NCBI RefSeq assembly: GCF_000002865.3
Contig: NW_001865057.1
Span: 480,943-544,942 of the forward strand
Direction of reading: 5' to 3'
From: Monosiga brevicollis MX1
Taxonomy: Eukaryota > Opisthokonta > Choanoflagellata > Craspedida > Salpingoecidae
DNA length: 64,000 nt
Under the pieces are notes generated by a model that did not search any database, was not told where the DNA came from, and saw only the letters and a list, made by a program, of their open reading frames with translations. This document shows, one piece after another, positions 23,901-38,448 of the stretch. The position numbers were made by a program, and so were the translations under genes. The stretch's first letter is position 1; each line of letters opens with the position of its first letter.

Positions 23901-26900
23901 TCGCACTCTCGGATGAGGGCAACCTGTTCGTTGCTGGCAGTCTCGTAGAAGCCCTTGGGGTTGCTGTAGAAGACGGCAAGGTTAGTTTTAATACCAGCTC
24001 ATCATCCCCATGTATCCCACCCCGTGCTCGCCGCCCTTCCAACGTTTCCGCTTTCTTCTTTTCTCGCCTTCTCTTCGCTTCTGTCTCCTTCTCTCCCGAG
24101 GGCTCTCTCCCCCTCCCCGCGCTCCTGCTGCTCCTCTGTGTTGCTTTTGTTTTTGTGTTTCCATGTTGCCGTTGTTGCTCTCGTGAATGCGTTTGTTTGT
24201 TCATCGGACAAGGTCATCGAGACAGCCTCATGTGTTGGTTTTCACGGGCTTTAGACATGGTACCCGATTGCTATGGAAGAGCCTCTGCAAGCTGTTACGG
24301 CAGCGCACCGAGGCGAGCGTGTGGCGTGCCTCAGCGAGAGCGGCTGCGTATATCTGCTGGGTCAGCTGCCCTTGGAAACCGAGCTCAAATACAAGCATGC
24401 CACACCCATGCCACGTCTGTATTACCGTCCACCGGAGGGTCTTCGCGTGACCCACATGGTCCTGACCTTGGATGGGGGGCTCTATGTGGCACTCTCCAAC
24501 AACGTCATCCTACATGTGCGCCAACACGAGGACCCGCTCATTTTGCAACGCAGACCCGACGGCTCGCTGCTAAACCCCGCCAATTCATGGGTCAAACGCG
24601 GCAATACGGGCAAATTCTACTGTGGGCGACCCCTCAAGCAGTGTGCATGTGGCTCGTGCGATGGCCGATGCGGTCCAAACAATGGTTGCAATTGCCGGTC
24701 TTGCCAAACGGTAGATGATTTGGTCAAGCGCCAGGCCTGGTATTCCAACCGCGTGACCATGCCAGCCGTTTCTGAAGCAGACTCTGAGGTCACGCCCGAG
24801 CTCGATCAGACCATTCTATTGGGCCATCTGACAAAAGCCGCCAAGTCAACTCGCGGACGCGGTCCGACCTGTCGCGAGTGCGGCACGCTGTCCGAGAAGG
24901 AGGCCAGTTATGCAAGCTTGGATCAAAGCCTCTATCGCAAGTTGCGCTGGTGCGAGAAGTGTGTGGCAGCCAAAAAGATCTCCGACCTAGGCCTGCATAT
25001 CTCACTCGTGATCTGCGAAGACCGTGTGTTGGCGCAGGAGGGCATCGGTGCCATGGCTGCTCTCGATGATCGCCTTGTCGTGACCTCTGCGTCCTCGGGC
25101 ACTTTGCTTGATTCCAGCTCTCAAGTCAACAGCGAAAATGGAGTTGTGCGGGTTTCCAGCGCTGCTGGCACGACCGCGCAGGCCCGCGTGTGTGAGCATG
25201 ATTTTCAAGTGCACAAGGCTCGCGTGTGCACGTTATGCCTCAACTGCACGCAGTCAGGCTCGAGCTGCTATCGTCACACAGCTGCCAATCGCCAGCCTGG
25301 GGACCTCTGTGGATGTGGCAACGGCGACGCGGGTTGCATCAAGTGTGGCGCTTGTCGTGCGTGCTGTCAGGGCGCCGACGACGACGATAAGGCTGTTGCT
25401 GATGACAAGGAGTCTGTCTTGTCTAAGGTGGCCAGTTTTGGAGCACGTCAGCATCTCGAAGTCGTGACGCTGCTGGCCGGTGCCCATGTCACCGAGTTGG
25501 CCGCTGGCTCTGACCATGTGCTGGCGTTGACCAAAGATGGCTTGGTTTTTGGATCGGGCAATAACACAAGCGGGCAGCTCGGCGTCGGTCATGACATTGT
25601 CACGGCTGCTGCTTATGTTCCGCTCGGTCTAGAGGGTGTGCGTACGCTGGCCGCAGGTCCCAAAACTTCGCTTGCACTTGTCGGTTCGCAACTTTTTTGC
25701 TTCGGTGAAACAAAGAATGGCGGCCTGGCGCCATTTGTGGCCGAGTCAGAGGGTCGCTCATTGTGGGACCCCCAGCCCTCGGCGCCACTGGCAGCTGTGC
25801 CTTCGCGCCTCACCTTGAACCGGGGCTGCACCCTTATGGTGGAGGGTCGTCAATTGGTGAAGGACGAGGCACTCTTACAGAGCTCGGTGGCCATCTTTGA
25901 TGACGTTTTGGCCATCTTTTACAACAATGACGACGGGCAGACATATGAGCTCGCCTTTAACCTCAACACGGGCAATGTGGCCTTCCACCAAAAGGTGTCC
26001 GACGGCCGTCTCAGTTTGACGCAGTGCTTTCCCTTCAAGGCCCTGTTGGAGACCAATCCGGCCGGTGATGTACGCATTCACTTGACGCAGGCCGCAGATC
26101 GCACGGCGAAGGCTGTGCCCATTGTCGCTGCCCCCGAGCACATCTCTACCGGCAGTTTGCCCTTATTGCCCTCGCGGCGTTTGGGGCATGGGCTGAGCCC
26201 ATTGACCGCAGTTGGCACGTGTCTGCTGAGCGCGTTGGCCAGTCGAACCCATGGTCAGCAGGGTCAGGAGAAGGAGAAGACGCTTGTTTCACGCAAGGCC
26301 CTCAGCCCAGAAGACTTTATGGTTTTTGAGCGTTTTGGCTCTGAAGGTGGCGGTATGTCTGACATTGGTCATTTGAAGTCGATGAGCAAGGGACCTTGTG
26401 AAGCATCGTTGCTGGCACAAGCTCAAAAAAACTGTCTTTCTCCCCGTAACTCTTTCATCTCATTCATGATTCGTTTTTGTTTCTGTTAGGCTGGGGCTAT
26501 GGTGGAGGTTCGCCCGATGCCATCAGCTTCACTTGCAGTGACGAAGCCTACTTGTGTGGAGTTGGTCTGTTTGGCAGTCAAGGCAGCACGTTTTCGGCTC
26601 AATTCAAGGTGTTCCCAGAGGAGGATACGAGCAACGTTTTGTTTGAGTCAAACTTTGATTACGAGCTCGGGGTCGGCGAAAAGTACTACTCGTATGTTCT
26701 GGATGAGCCCCTGAAGCTTGAGGCCGGTCCTCGTTATGCGGTGTATGTCAAGATTCGCAGCGCTGCCAGCAGCGCTTGCGGTTCATCTGGCAAGAGCACG
26801 GTGGCGATAGAAGGTTTGACCGTCACTTTTCAAGCCAGTACACACTGCAACAATGGCACCGACGTTGGCTCGGGTCAATTTCCAGCCCTCATGCTCGTCA

Positions 26901-29900
26901 CCCCCTCACAAATGCTCCAAACCAAGGTGCGTTGCTATGTCAAGAAGGGGATGGGAGGCATCAACAGAAAGGAGACAACACTGTAAAGGACAGCAAACTG
27001 ACCGTGAGAAGTTCATCTGAACGTGTTGGTTAACTTTGTGCTACGTGTTGAAATCAACACACGCACACACGCACCTCCCAAGCCTCTCACTGCTCGCCTT
27101 GTATTTTTGTCCTTTTTGATTCGACATAATTAGGCCATTGCCAACGATGGACCCGAGTTGTACTCCTTGCCCGCCCGATTTGGCCGCACGCCCACTATGG
27201 CCAGCCTTTCCAGCATTTTGGATACGCTTCGCTGGTCTTACGAACTCAGCTCCAGCGCTTCGCCTGCTGCCGATGCCCATGGCGGTATGCAAAACAAGCA
27301 CCCGCTGTCACTTGTCAACAAGAATCTCTGATCGACTATTTATCTCACCACCCTGGTTCCTTGTTGACGTACTTTGTTGTGAAAATTTGACTTGCTGCAT
27401 CGGCAGGCAAGGACAGTTTGACTATTATTGCTCTCGAATGTTTGGATCTTCTCGACAGCACTGTGAACGCACACTTTGCCAAAGATTCGGCCGGCTGTTT
27501 GATCCCCGAGCCTCTGAAGGCCCACGATGAGAACCTAGCTCATAGCATCATTGAGTACCGACGAGTGCTGCAGCAGTTGCTGCAGCTGTCAACGGTACGA
27601 GCGCACGGTGCCTCAAGAACGTGTAACCCTTGCAGCAGTGGTCAACTCATGATTTTGTTTTGTTTGGTTTTGTTTTGTTTTGTCGTTGTTCTTTTCCATG
27701 TCGGTTGGGCTGCGTGGGGTGCGCAGCATGACGACTCTGCGTTGGTACAAAAGGCTCGCGAAACCTATAGCAAGTTGTTCCAAATCTTTCATCCAACCCC
27801 GGCCCTACAACAACGTCTGTTTGCCGAGCAGCTTGGAATGCTGCGCAAAGCCGATGCAGACAAGGCGTCATTTGCACGTGTGGTGTTCGACTCCATGTCA
27901 AGGCCAACGTTTCCGACCCATCGGCTATTTCCCAGCGCGGACACATCCTTGAAAGAGGGTGCTGCCGTTCAAAATGCCCCCGTTGTCACGCCAGTGGAGG
28001 GAAAGGAAGCTTATGAAAAGCTGAAGGTCTCCAGCAACTCGCCGACAGCCAGCAACTTGGAACTTGATGACGCATCATACTGGGAGAGCAACGGAGATGC
28101 CGGTTCTCACTGGATACAGCTGAATCTTGAACCTGATGTTTACATCTCTGAGCTTGTCATGAAGTGCTTTTCGATGGATTCATATCGTCCGTCGACCGTC
28201 ACGGTCAAGGCTGGAGATGATGAGAATAATCTCGAACAGATTGTCGTCATTGATTGCCAGACTGCTCGTCAAGGTAACGACATCCCTCTCCTGCAGGACG
28301 TCGATGAGAGCTACAGCATTGTGCGCATGTGCATTGCCGCTGACGGCATCAATTGCCGCATTGCGGGTTTCCGGGTATGTTACCGCCGCGTTGACGCAGT
28401 GATTGTGACGATGTGTGCGCGTCAACAATGTCTTGTCTGATGAAGACTTCACCTCGATCCCATTTCTACATAGATTGCTGGCGAGGTGCGCAACGGCAGC
28501 AGCGATGCCAGTGCAGAAGTGCAGCTTTCTCCGTTTGCGCATTTCATGCAGACGCTCGAAACTCTGGGCTCCTCTGGTTCAAGCGGACCTGAGTCCGGCC
28601 TCGGAGATCTTGAGCAGTTGCTACAATCAGCCGTCGAGTTTATCTTTACGACCGGCAATCCTGGCCTTGCTCAATCGCTCACGCGTTTGATATGTGCCTA
28701 TCTGGCAAGCAGCAACGTTCGAGGTGGTTCGTTCTCATGCCTTGCTTTGCCGTCCGCTTTGTTTCATTTGTTGCGATTTGGTTTTCGTGTTTGATTTTTT
28801 GTTTTGTGCTTCCCTTTTTTTGTTTTGTGCTTTCCTTTTTTTGTTGTTGTTGTTTTTTTTTTTTTTTTTGTTTTTTTTTTTTTTTTCCTGCGCTCGTTGC
28901 TTTTTCCGCTTGTCCAAGCTCACGCATCGAGCAACCCAACTTCATTAGGAACCGTTGCTGCCGCCGGAACTGAAGCAAGCGAATTGCTATTGGCCGCCCT
29001 GTGGAATCAGCTTCAGGCCAATGGACGAGACGTTCGCTCGGTCTTGTGTGGAGCTGTGGGAGAGTTTTGCCTCCCCCTGTTGTTGGCCCATGTGGCTATG
29101 AATACCAACTCACCCAAGAGTGCACTTAAAGTGAACCGCCATGCACTGATGCTTTTGGAACTACTTCATGCTGAGATGGGTCAGGCTGATACCTCGGTGC
29201 GTGCACGTTGGTCTCATCTCTAGGCTTTAGCCTTTGCTGACCGCGACTGTCGTCGCTCAAACGTTTGTCTTCCCCGGGCGTAGGAGGCAGCCACACCCCA
29301 AGTCTTGATGGCCGAGTCTGCGCACCCTTATTTGGAAGGAGAAGTGCACATGGAGACCTTGAGCTTCCCCGAGTCGGTGGCCATGATGCAATTGGCCTTC
29401 GACCCACGCTTGAGTCTATTCCAGGTGATTGAGCGTTGCCTGCACAGCTCCCAAGCTCGTGGGGCTGTCGCTCTCTTTCTCTGTCTCTCTGTCTCGCCTG
29501 CTTGTCTCGCCTGCTTGTCTCGCCTGCTTGTCTCGCCTGCTTGTCTCGCCTGTTTGTCTCGCCTGCTTGTCTGCCTGCCTATCCTGTCTCTTTGCGCTTT
29601 TCTCACAAAAGTGTTTCTTCGCAACTGCGTTCGCCGGGCATACTGGCCTTATTGTTGACCTTACCCGTTATTTAGGCTGAGGATGTTCTGACCGTCGAGG
29701 TGGCTCAGGGCAATGCCGACTTTTTGCCTTTCCTCAGCCTCAAGGGCCCAACTGTGACGCTGCCTGACCACACGCTTTTGGTGCCTGGCAGTCGCCTTCG
29801 GCTTTGTCTCCAATCGGCCACCTGCTACCAGGTACGGATCAGCGCTTTAAAGCTTCTCTGTGTGTAGGTCCTAGCCACTCACGCGCCCTGCCATCATCAT

Positions 29901-32720
29901 TAGGAGCACATTGATCGACGCACCAACCCAGGCTACTTTGGCTATGCCCTACGCACCACGGGCCTCACTTTACCCGTACAGGACAATGTGTTGCACATTT
30001 TGGAGCGCGAATTAACTTATTTGGTGGCGTGCTGCGCTCGCCACATGCTGCTGGCTCGACATGAGCTGCCCACCACCGTAGACGCCCGAGATGAGTCAGT
30101 GGACATCAACGCCTTGGCTGCTCAAAAGGCCTCGCAGGCGGCGCTATTTCGCATGGGGTTGGAAGTTGACGCCAGTAGCGTGACCAAATTTCTCGAGACC
30201 CAAACCTTGCAGGTGAACGGTGATTCTCAAATACAGCAGTTTTTGCGCGATTTTGTTGATTGCACGCCCAAGTCTTCCGGTGCACGTTTAGCGCGTTGGC
30301 TGCGTGCAGGGCCCGCGATTGATGCTGCCCAGTGCTCGCGCCAAGATCATGCCAACTTTGGAGACCAGGCAGGCTCAACCTCTGTCACAACTGCCGAAAG
30401 CAAAGTCGTTCGCTTTCGGTCTCCGGTCGATTTCATCGTACACACGCGCGATCAACACGGCGAATTGCTGCACCACCCGCTCACCCGAGTGGGTGTGCAC
30501 ATTGTCTATCCCGATGCCTCGGAGGCCGAGCAAGAGGGTGGTCAAACGCTATCGGAGATTGTGGACTCGACGGCCCCCGTCACGAAAGACGGCTGCTGCT
30601 ACAAAAACATTTTTTCGCACCTTTCGTTTTCACCGGAAGAAGCACGGCTGCAGCACATGATGTCCGGCGAGCTTCTGGCTTCCGCCGAACTCTTGGAAGA
30701 GGCCAAATACCAGGTCAAATTTGTTCCCCGGCATCTGGGCACCTGCTTGGTCCATGTTACCGTCGATGGCACTGACATTGAAGGCAGCCCCTTCTGCTAC
30801 AAGGTTGGTCAATGACATCTTGGTCGTCGGGAACATATTTGCGTGTATTTGCTTTTGCCTCACACCTTGCTTGGGCGGGGACTCGGCATAGGTGGAGCCG
30901 AACAGGGAAATGATAATGGTGTCAGCTGAAGACGCTGTGGCTGATCGCACCGACGACCCAGAGTACGCAAATGAAGTGTCCATGAAGCCCACTGCGAGCA
31001 AGTATCGTGTGGTGCGCCCCGTCACAATTTATGCCGGCGCCAACGATGAAGCCTTGGAGGTACGTAGTATCCAGAAACGGAGGCCACTTGATCTTTTGCG
31101 CACTTTTCCATCTCGACACAAACGGTAGTTCACAGCTGGACAGACCTCAACCCCCTTCTCGCTCTCTGCTCTTTGCATGGCTGTACTTGTTCGAACACGG
31201 CGTCAGTTGGGCACACTGATCAAGGGATTCAAGCTCGAGGCGATTAAGATCTGCTCCAACGAGCAAGGCAATTGGATCCAACTAAACATGTCCGCTGTGC
31301 GCAAGTTTGTGTCAGAGGTGCGGTCGATGGTCGCGCACTCCTACATCTCAGAGGGTGACCTTGGCGAACTTTGCGCTCCGATGACGCTCACGAGCCTGTG
31401 TTACCCGTAGGAGATGCATCACCTGGAAGCCTGGGTTCCTGAAATGCAGAGAGGCGTGGCTGGCGATGCAATCTTTTTGACTGAAGCGCACGACGACGAC
31501 GCGGATGATGTCATTACGGAAGTAGAGGATATGATGATGGCGGAGCCTGACAAGGAGCCACTATCTCCTGGCTTTGGTTTTGCAGCTGCCAACAATGGTA
31601 TCCGGAACCCCTTCGGTCCCGACAGCAACCAGGCTCAAGTTCAGCCTGCCTGGGGTGCCGCAGCTCGGCCTGGTCTTTTTGGCGCCCAAGCTGCTGCCGG
31701 TGGGGGTGGCGATTCTTTTGGTGGCCTCTTTGGTGCACCGGCGGCCGGTGCCGATGGAGCCCTCGCGCCTTGGCCGGCTCCGGCTCCGCTGTTTAAGGAC
31801 GTTCATGACGAAGAAGATGGTGGTGGCGCTGCCGGCGCGCCACTCGGCGCTGGTGTCATCTCCTTTGGCCTCCCTCGTGGCAAGGACAAGAGCGACAAGA
31901 GCCGCAAGCCAAAGAAAAAATCCGCTGCAGCTGCTCCGTTTCAGTTTAAAATTGAAGCACCCGCGGCTGTGCCCGCAGTTGGTGCCCTGCGCGCTGTCGA
32001 TGAGCCTGCGAAGGCGTCCGAGAACGCCAAGAATCAAGACGCAGCGCCATCCAAGCCCATCCAGCCCGAGGCCATGCCCCTGGACCCGGCTGAGGGCAAA
32101 AGCCAGGTGGCAATCGCGCCCATGACTGCAGCATTGGAGCGAACTGTCAGGGCTGCCTTTGCCGCTTATTTGTGGCACGGTGATGTAACCTCGGATGCCA
32201 TGGCCCTGGCCACCCATCTTCGCTTTGACCCCACTTACAAGCGCCCCAATGTCAAAACGGATACCCGTGGCACAATGGGTAACCAGGCGTTTGAGGCGGC
32301 TGCGCCGCGCCTCGATGAACTGAGTGAGGATGCTCTCGTATGGGTGCAACCTGACGATGGGGCCCGTGGCACGCTGCCCGGGTTTGTGCAAAAGGTGCAG
32401 TGCCCCGTCTTGGCGCAGAAGATCAACGACGTCGAGCTGGCCGTCGGCCAGCGCCTCGAGGCCAAGGATCGCCTGAACCCCTTTATGATCTGTGTGTTTT
32501 CGTTACTTTTGTGGTTCTTCATTCTTCTTCTCTTTGCTTGGCGGCCGGCTGCTAAGGGTTGTCACTTCACCTCACGTTGCACTTTGAAATCTCATTAGGT
32601 GTCGCCTTTATCAAGGAAATATTGCCAGATGGAAAGGTCAAGGTTAGTTGAGCTTCTGCGTGGAGACGAACAGGTCCCAACAGCTATTCCTCCTGCGCCG
32701 GTGTAGATATGTTGACCTAT

Positions 32721-32756
<36 letters not shown>

Positions 32757-35700
32757 CCTTCTTGTTTTTTACATGTTAATTACCCTTAGGTGTCCTTTGA
32801 TGGCTGGGGCGAACGCTACGATTACATTGCCTCGCTGGATAATGAGGACCTGCACCCCATCGGCTTTTGCCAGCTAACGCAGCACAAGCTCGAGAAGCCT
32901 CGCGGATTTGATGGCGAGTAAGTAGCCTCTGCGACTCGTTTGATGCTGTCGCGTTTGGACGCCCACGTCGCTCACTGCAGTCGATCTGCCTTGCAACGAG
33001 TAAAGGTTTAAGTGGCCTGCCTATCTTAAGGAAAACAAATTTCAACACGTACCATACAGCCTGCTCTGTCACGCCAGCAATGAGCAACTTATTGACGCCA
33101 AGCGTCAGGTATGACACGGGTACCTTTGGCTCTCGTCTCTGGCTACACGCTGCTCGCATGTTTCAGACCTTCTAGCTTCGTTCGTCTTGTTTATTTGTGC
33201 GAGTACGCGACCAAAACCGCGGGCTCTCACCATGTCCACTAATCTGCGAAATGTTTCACAGGCCGATGATATTGAGCACGCGTTCTTTCATCCGCTGCAC
33301 CCACATCCATTGCGACAGCATGAGAACGCGTTTGGATGGAATTGCGATGGTGCCAATCAACCTTTTGGCATGGGCTGCCCAGGCCGAGGGCTTTTCGGAG
33401 GACCACCTCCGGGTTTGCGCTACCGCTGCATGGCCGGGTGTGACTATGACCTGTGCAGCCACTGCATGAGCACGTCCATCTTCTTTGAACGCGAGGAGCA
33501 ACCCGTGGCTCCGCCTGTACCTGCTGCGCCCACCGTGGTCGTCCGCACCGTGGATGGGGATACTCTGACGGTCCAGATGGATCAGATTCGCTTGCGTGTC
33601 CCCGTTCCGGATGCCCAGGCTGACGAGCACGATGATCCTCTGGATTCCGGTGACAGTGCGCCTGAACCAACACGAGCATCTGTACCCAAGTATCTCACGG
33701 TATTGTGGGAACAAATGAAGGCGCGGCTCGAGATGCTGGTCAAGCGGCTGTCGGCGGCCTCGCTGGAGGACTCTCGCCTTCAGATTGAGTCGGCTACATA
33801 TGGCCCGGAGGATCAGCAACAATTTTGCAAAGATGTCAAGCACATTATTAGCTTTTTCGTTGACGAACATGGTCACCTTGAGCTCACCAGCCCTTATCGT
33901 GCGCTGTTTGGACCGGCTCCGGCCAACTCGGTGCTGCAGCTCAAGGTTGTGGTCAAGGGCATCAACGGTGCCATTGAGCTGAAATTCCGCAAAAACCAAC
34001 CTATTGTCGTCGACGCCGTCAAGCTGGCCGAAGAGCGAAACGTTGATCTCGTTGCCCTTGAAAAGAAACAAGTTGATGACAGAAAGGACAAGAAGGGCAA
34101 GAAGGGAAAGAAGGGCAAGAAGGGCAAGAAGGGCAAAGAAGACGCCTTCCCACTATTTGGCAAGAAATCTGACACGGGAATCTGTGACTTGTGCGACGAG
34201 CATCACCCAACACCCATCACCTTTCACATGCGCCAAGCGCACCCCGGGTGTGGCGGCCCATCAGGCGGCTATGGCTACAACAGCTCGGGCAACTACGTTG
34301 ATGGCTGGGTAGGTGAAGCTGTTTGTATGCAAACATGAAATTGTGTCCTCTTCGCGCCCAGCCTCACGCCTGTCGACCGTTGGCTTGCATGCTTTGTTTG
34401 GCAATTCGTCTCAGGCCGGCAACTGCGGCGATGGTTAGTGCTCTGCCGCCATGACTCATGCAAGATGCTTTTTCTTGACCTGCCGCTCTTTCTTCCTTTG
34501 TTTTTGTTCTTTGCCCTTGCGTATTTTGGCCACAATTTCTTTTTGTTCTCTGACACAATTGCCGGGGCCACGCCTTGGATAGGAGCGCAAAAAGCATCGA
34601 CCTGGTATCTCATGTGCAAGAGCTGCCATAGCAACTACCTGGCGGCCAAGGACTCGAAACAAAACGACGGGAGCCAAAGCAAGTCCGATCTGCCGGTCAG
34701 TGCAGATGACTCCATCGATCAGCTCCTTCTGCGCCAGTTCTCGTACACCCAAGTCCTTCAGGCTATTGAAGACAAGTCGCGCATGCTTTTGGCCGTGGCA
34801 CCGTACGTTCATAAACCAGCTGCACATCTCGACGCCGGCGATGACGAGGGGCTTTTCAGTGAAAACAGCCTGTACGCCACCTGCCTGGCCGAGCGTCGGC
34901 CCGCTACTTTGGAAACACCTGAACCCGTCCCTGGTCACGTGGATCGCACGCATTCGCATCAGTCCCCAGCGGCCACTCCTCGCCGCGCGGCCATCCGTCG
35001 CCAGCAAACCGTGGCCGATGACCACCCGCATGCTGCTGCTGTGGCCCAACGTACCCTCACCGCGGACACGGCACTGGCTGGTGTGCACGCCGCGGAGTCA
35101 GCTCAGCCACTGGATCGGGACCGCGTCAGCGAAGGCGACAAGGCGGCTGACGGTGACCTTTTCAAGCAGAGCCTCTTGGCAACCGCGCGCCCAGCTCTCA
35201 CACGCACCATCTCCATGCCGCAGCATTCGGAGGGTGCTGGTGCTGGGGTGGGCCCTGCGGTCTCGCGCCCACGAGCAAACGATTTGACTCGGGGCCGCCG
35301 AGCCTCGCAACCATCACTCTTGACCCGACCCTCCGCCAGCCTGCGCAGTCTCTACCAGGGCCGCGAGAATGATGAGCTACTGCGCACCATGATGACCTTC
35401 TGGCAGTCACCTGTGCATGGCAAGAATGTGTTGGGGCACCTGACCCAGACGGCAGAACACATGATCTACCGCTTGCAGGGCCTGCGCCATTACATCGTGC
35501 TGCTGTGCAATGTCCGAACTATGGATGCGTTGCATCAGACAATGTGGACTTTTGTGGCCGCTCTTCACGCACAAGGCGATGCGACCAAGCAAGATGGCTC
35601 ATTGGCCGCTGCCCCGCACCCGGCGGGAGCTGGCTTTGGGCAAAGTCAACTCGAGCGTGATGTGGCGCAAATGTTCTACCGATTCCTCCTCATCGTTCTT

Positions 35701-38414
35701 GACTTTATGCAGACTCTGCCTGCGGCCAGCCCGCTTCACGAGCTCTTCCTTCGCTGCTGGGCCATTCAATTCCGCGCCAGCGACCACTCGTTCCTCCACC
35801 GTTCACACGTCTTTTCACATATATCCGACATCATGTCCAAGTTACACTCGGTCACGTCCAACAGCATGGCTGCTACGCCATTGGACGATCTCTCTGTGAC
35901 ACACACGGGGTCGGTGAGTTTGAAGGACCGCGTCACCGTGTCCTCGCGTGACCACATGCTGGCCTCTCTAACCGATGGCTCGACCGAGACGTTTTGGGAA
36001 GTGGGTGATGATGATCGCGAGCGCACAATCACCATTGATTGCGCAGAACTTGAGCCGACTGCTGTGGCCGTGCACGTGGACAACGTACGGGACGCTCAAA
36101 ATGCCGTCCTGTCCCTTTCCTTGCACACCTCCAAAACAGCACCGGTGCTTGGGGGCAAGGCGTCGTCGCTCGACAAATCGCATGCTGGCTGGGTGATCTT
36201 GTCCGTCCCGCCGAACCTACCCGCGCCGCCCAGTAACCTAGTGGTGCGGGTTGGCGGCAGCACCAAGTCGCGCGTGCGGCAAGTCGTGGTGTTGGGTGTA
36301 CCGCAGCGCACCAGCGGCGGCTTACCGCTGGCAGAACAGGCCAAGGCTCGTGGCAACGATGCGCTGGCCTTGTTCCGCTTGCTCACCCTGCAGCTGTTTG
36401 GGGGTGGGCAATCGGTCGGTGCGGCCCAGCCGCCGGTCGAAGGTGATGCGCCAGCCCCGGCTGAGGCAGACGATCCCAAGCAAGGCGACCCGAAGAAGGA
36501 CGGTGATGGTGGCGATCAGGCCATCGATACGCCCGAGCTGCGCCAACACGTTGTGGGTCTGCTCTTTGATCAAGATGCGCGCCTCAACACCTTGCAACAA
36601 CAGGTATGCAAGCACTTTTTCAACGAAATTGGTCACCAAGCTGAAGCCATCTCTCGGGCCGCAGAAGACGCAGAGGAGGGCGTGGCCGTCGTCAATGACG
36701 ACTATCTTTTCGAGCTTGTCAACATGGTTGCGTCCTTGAGCGCGTCCGCCTCGGGCATTGAGAACGTTGCGCGAGAGCGTGAGCTCATCAATGACCTCGT
36801 GGGTCTGCTGCATCTCAGTACGCCTCGCGTGCAACGCCAAGTTGTGCACATTCTCTGCCGCCTTCTTCAAGTTGTTCCGCCAACTACCATGGCTACGCTG
36901 GTTACGCGCGTACCTCTGGCCAGCAAGCAGGAGGGACTCGTGCCACTGCTTATCCTAGCCGTAGCCAAGGCACTTACAGTGCAGGTGCGCGTTCGTGGCG
37001 GCCAAAGCAAGGTGAACGAGACCACGACGTTCCGTGCCTCAGTTGCAACGCCGAGCGACAAGAGCCTCTATCGCTGGTTCACTGGGCGGCTCGAGCAAGA
37101 GAACGGCACAGCCGTCGTTATGGTGCTGGACCAAATGCTTTCTGGCCAGCTGGGCGTTGCGTGGCAGGAAAATGCGTACGAGTGTCTGACTGCGCTGCTC
37201 GACATTCTGCCAAGGTTCGAATCCTCTGAGGACCCGGTCTTGGCTGCCAAGAACCTTGACGTCTGGCTTGCACTCGGCGCTCTCGCTTGCATTGATACCA
37301 AACTTGTGGCCTTGCTCAACGCCAAGGTCGCGCCCGAGTCTGACGGAAAATCATTCTGTGATAACCATGATGATGGCGAGACGACAGCGCTGGTGAAATG
37401 CGGCGAGTGCCAAGCCAGCTTCTGTGCAGACTGCGACCACGTGCTGCATTTGTCTCGCACGAAGCGTGATCACGTACGCGTACGTTTAACAACGCAGCAA
37501 GCTGCCAGCAACGTGGAGCTCAACGAGGGCACGGGGCGTGTTCGCCTCCCGCGCCTCCTGTGTCTGACGGACCGCGTCTCACTCAAGGCAGTCATTGAGG
37601 TTAAAGCCACTGCCACGTCGGGGACCACGTGTCGCTTTTGTGACTCGCCTCTAGGTCCCGATGGCGGTTTGGCACAAACCATGAGCACAGGCATCAAAAA
37701 TTGTTGCCCAGATAAGGATTGCATCGAGCTGGCCCGTGCGTGCTGCACAAAAACGCTGGCGTGTGGCCACGCATGTTGCGGTGTCCGCAACGAGGAGCAG
37801 TGCTTGCCTTGCTTGCACGGCTGTGACAATGAGTCCCTGGAGCACCCGCTCACACAAGACCAGGAGGATCAGTGCATGATTTGCTTCACTTCCTCACTGC
37901 AGGAAGAACCATGCCTGCGCGTACGTCAACCCAACATATTTTGCTTTCATCGGGTTGCTCGTTGCTACAGACAGGCGAGGGAGCGGGGGCAGCCTCTCAA
38001 TGTCCCTCGTCAATGTTCATACTGATGAGAAAGAGTCATGCACGCGCGGTTGACAACTGACTTTGCGATTGCTCACTGTGCCTTCGTTTCTTCCTTCCAT
38101 TTGTAGGTTGACTGTGGTCACGTGTTTCATGCCAACTGCCTGAAACGACTGCTGGAGATTCGCTGGAATGGTCCGCGCATCACCTTTGGCTTTTGCAAGT
38201 GTCCAATCTGCAAAGCATCGCTATTGCAAACACAGCAGCCGGCACTGGAAGAACTTTTGGTGCCTCTGCGCAAACTGCACGAGATGGTGCGCCGCAAGGC
38301 GCTAATGCGCCTGCAGTACGATGGCAAAGCGGAAGCCGTCGGTGGTGATGAGAGCACACAGGCTGATTTCGCTATGGAAAAGGTGCGTCGTTCCGTGGAG
38401 TTGGCTTTTGTCAC

Positions 38415-38448
<34 letters not shown>

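Noticed and set aside
31561-32391. Minus-strand 276-codon frame
   Set aside because: It is antisense to the disordered linker of the ligase, whose plus frame continues into the MBT repeat; no domain is seen on the minus strand.
31414-33262. The MBT part as a separate gene fused in error
   Set aside because: Exons before and after join in phase (33109 to 33262), and the ZZ finger shares an exon with the MYCBP2-specific zinc motif.
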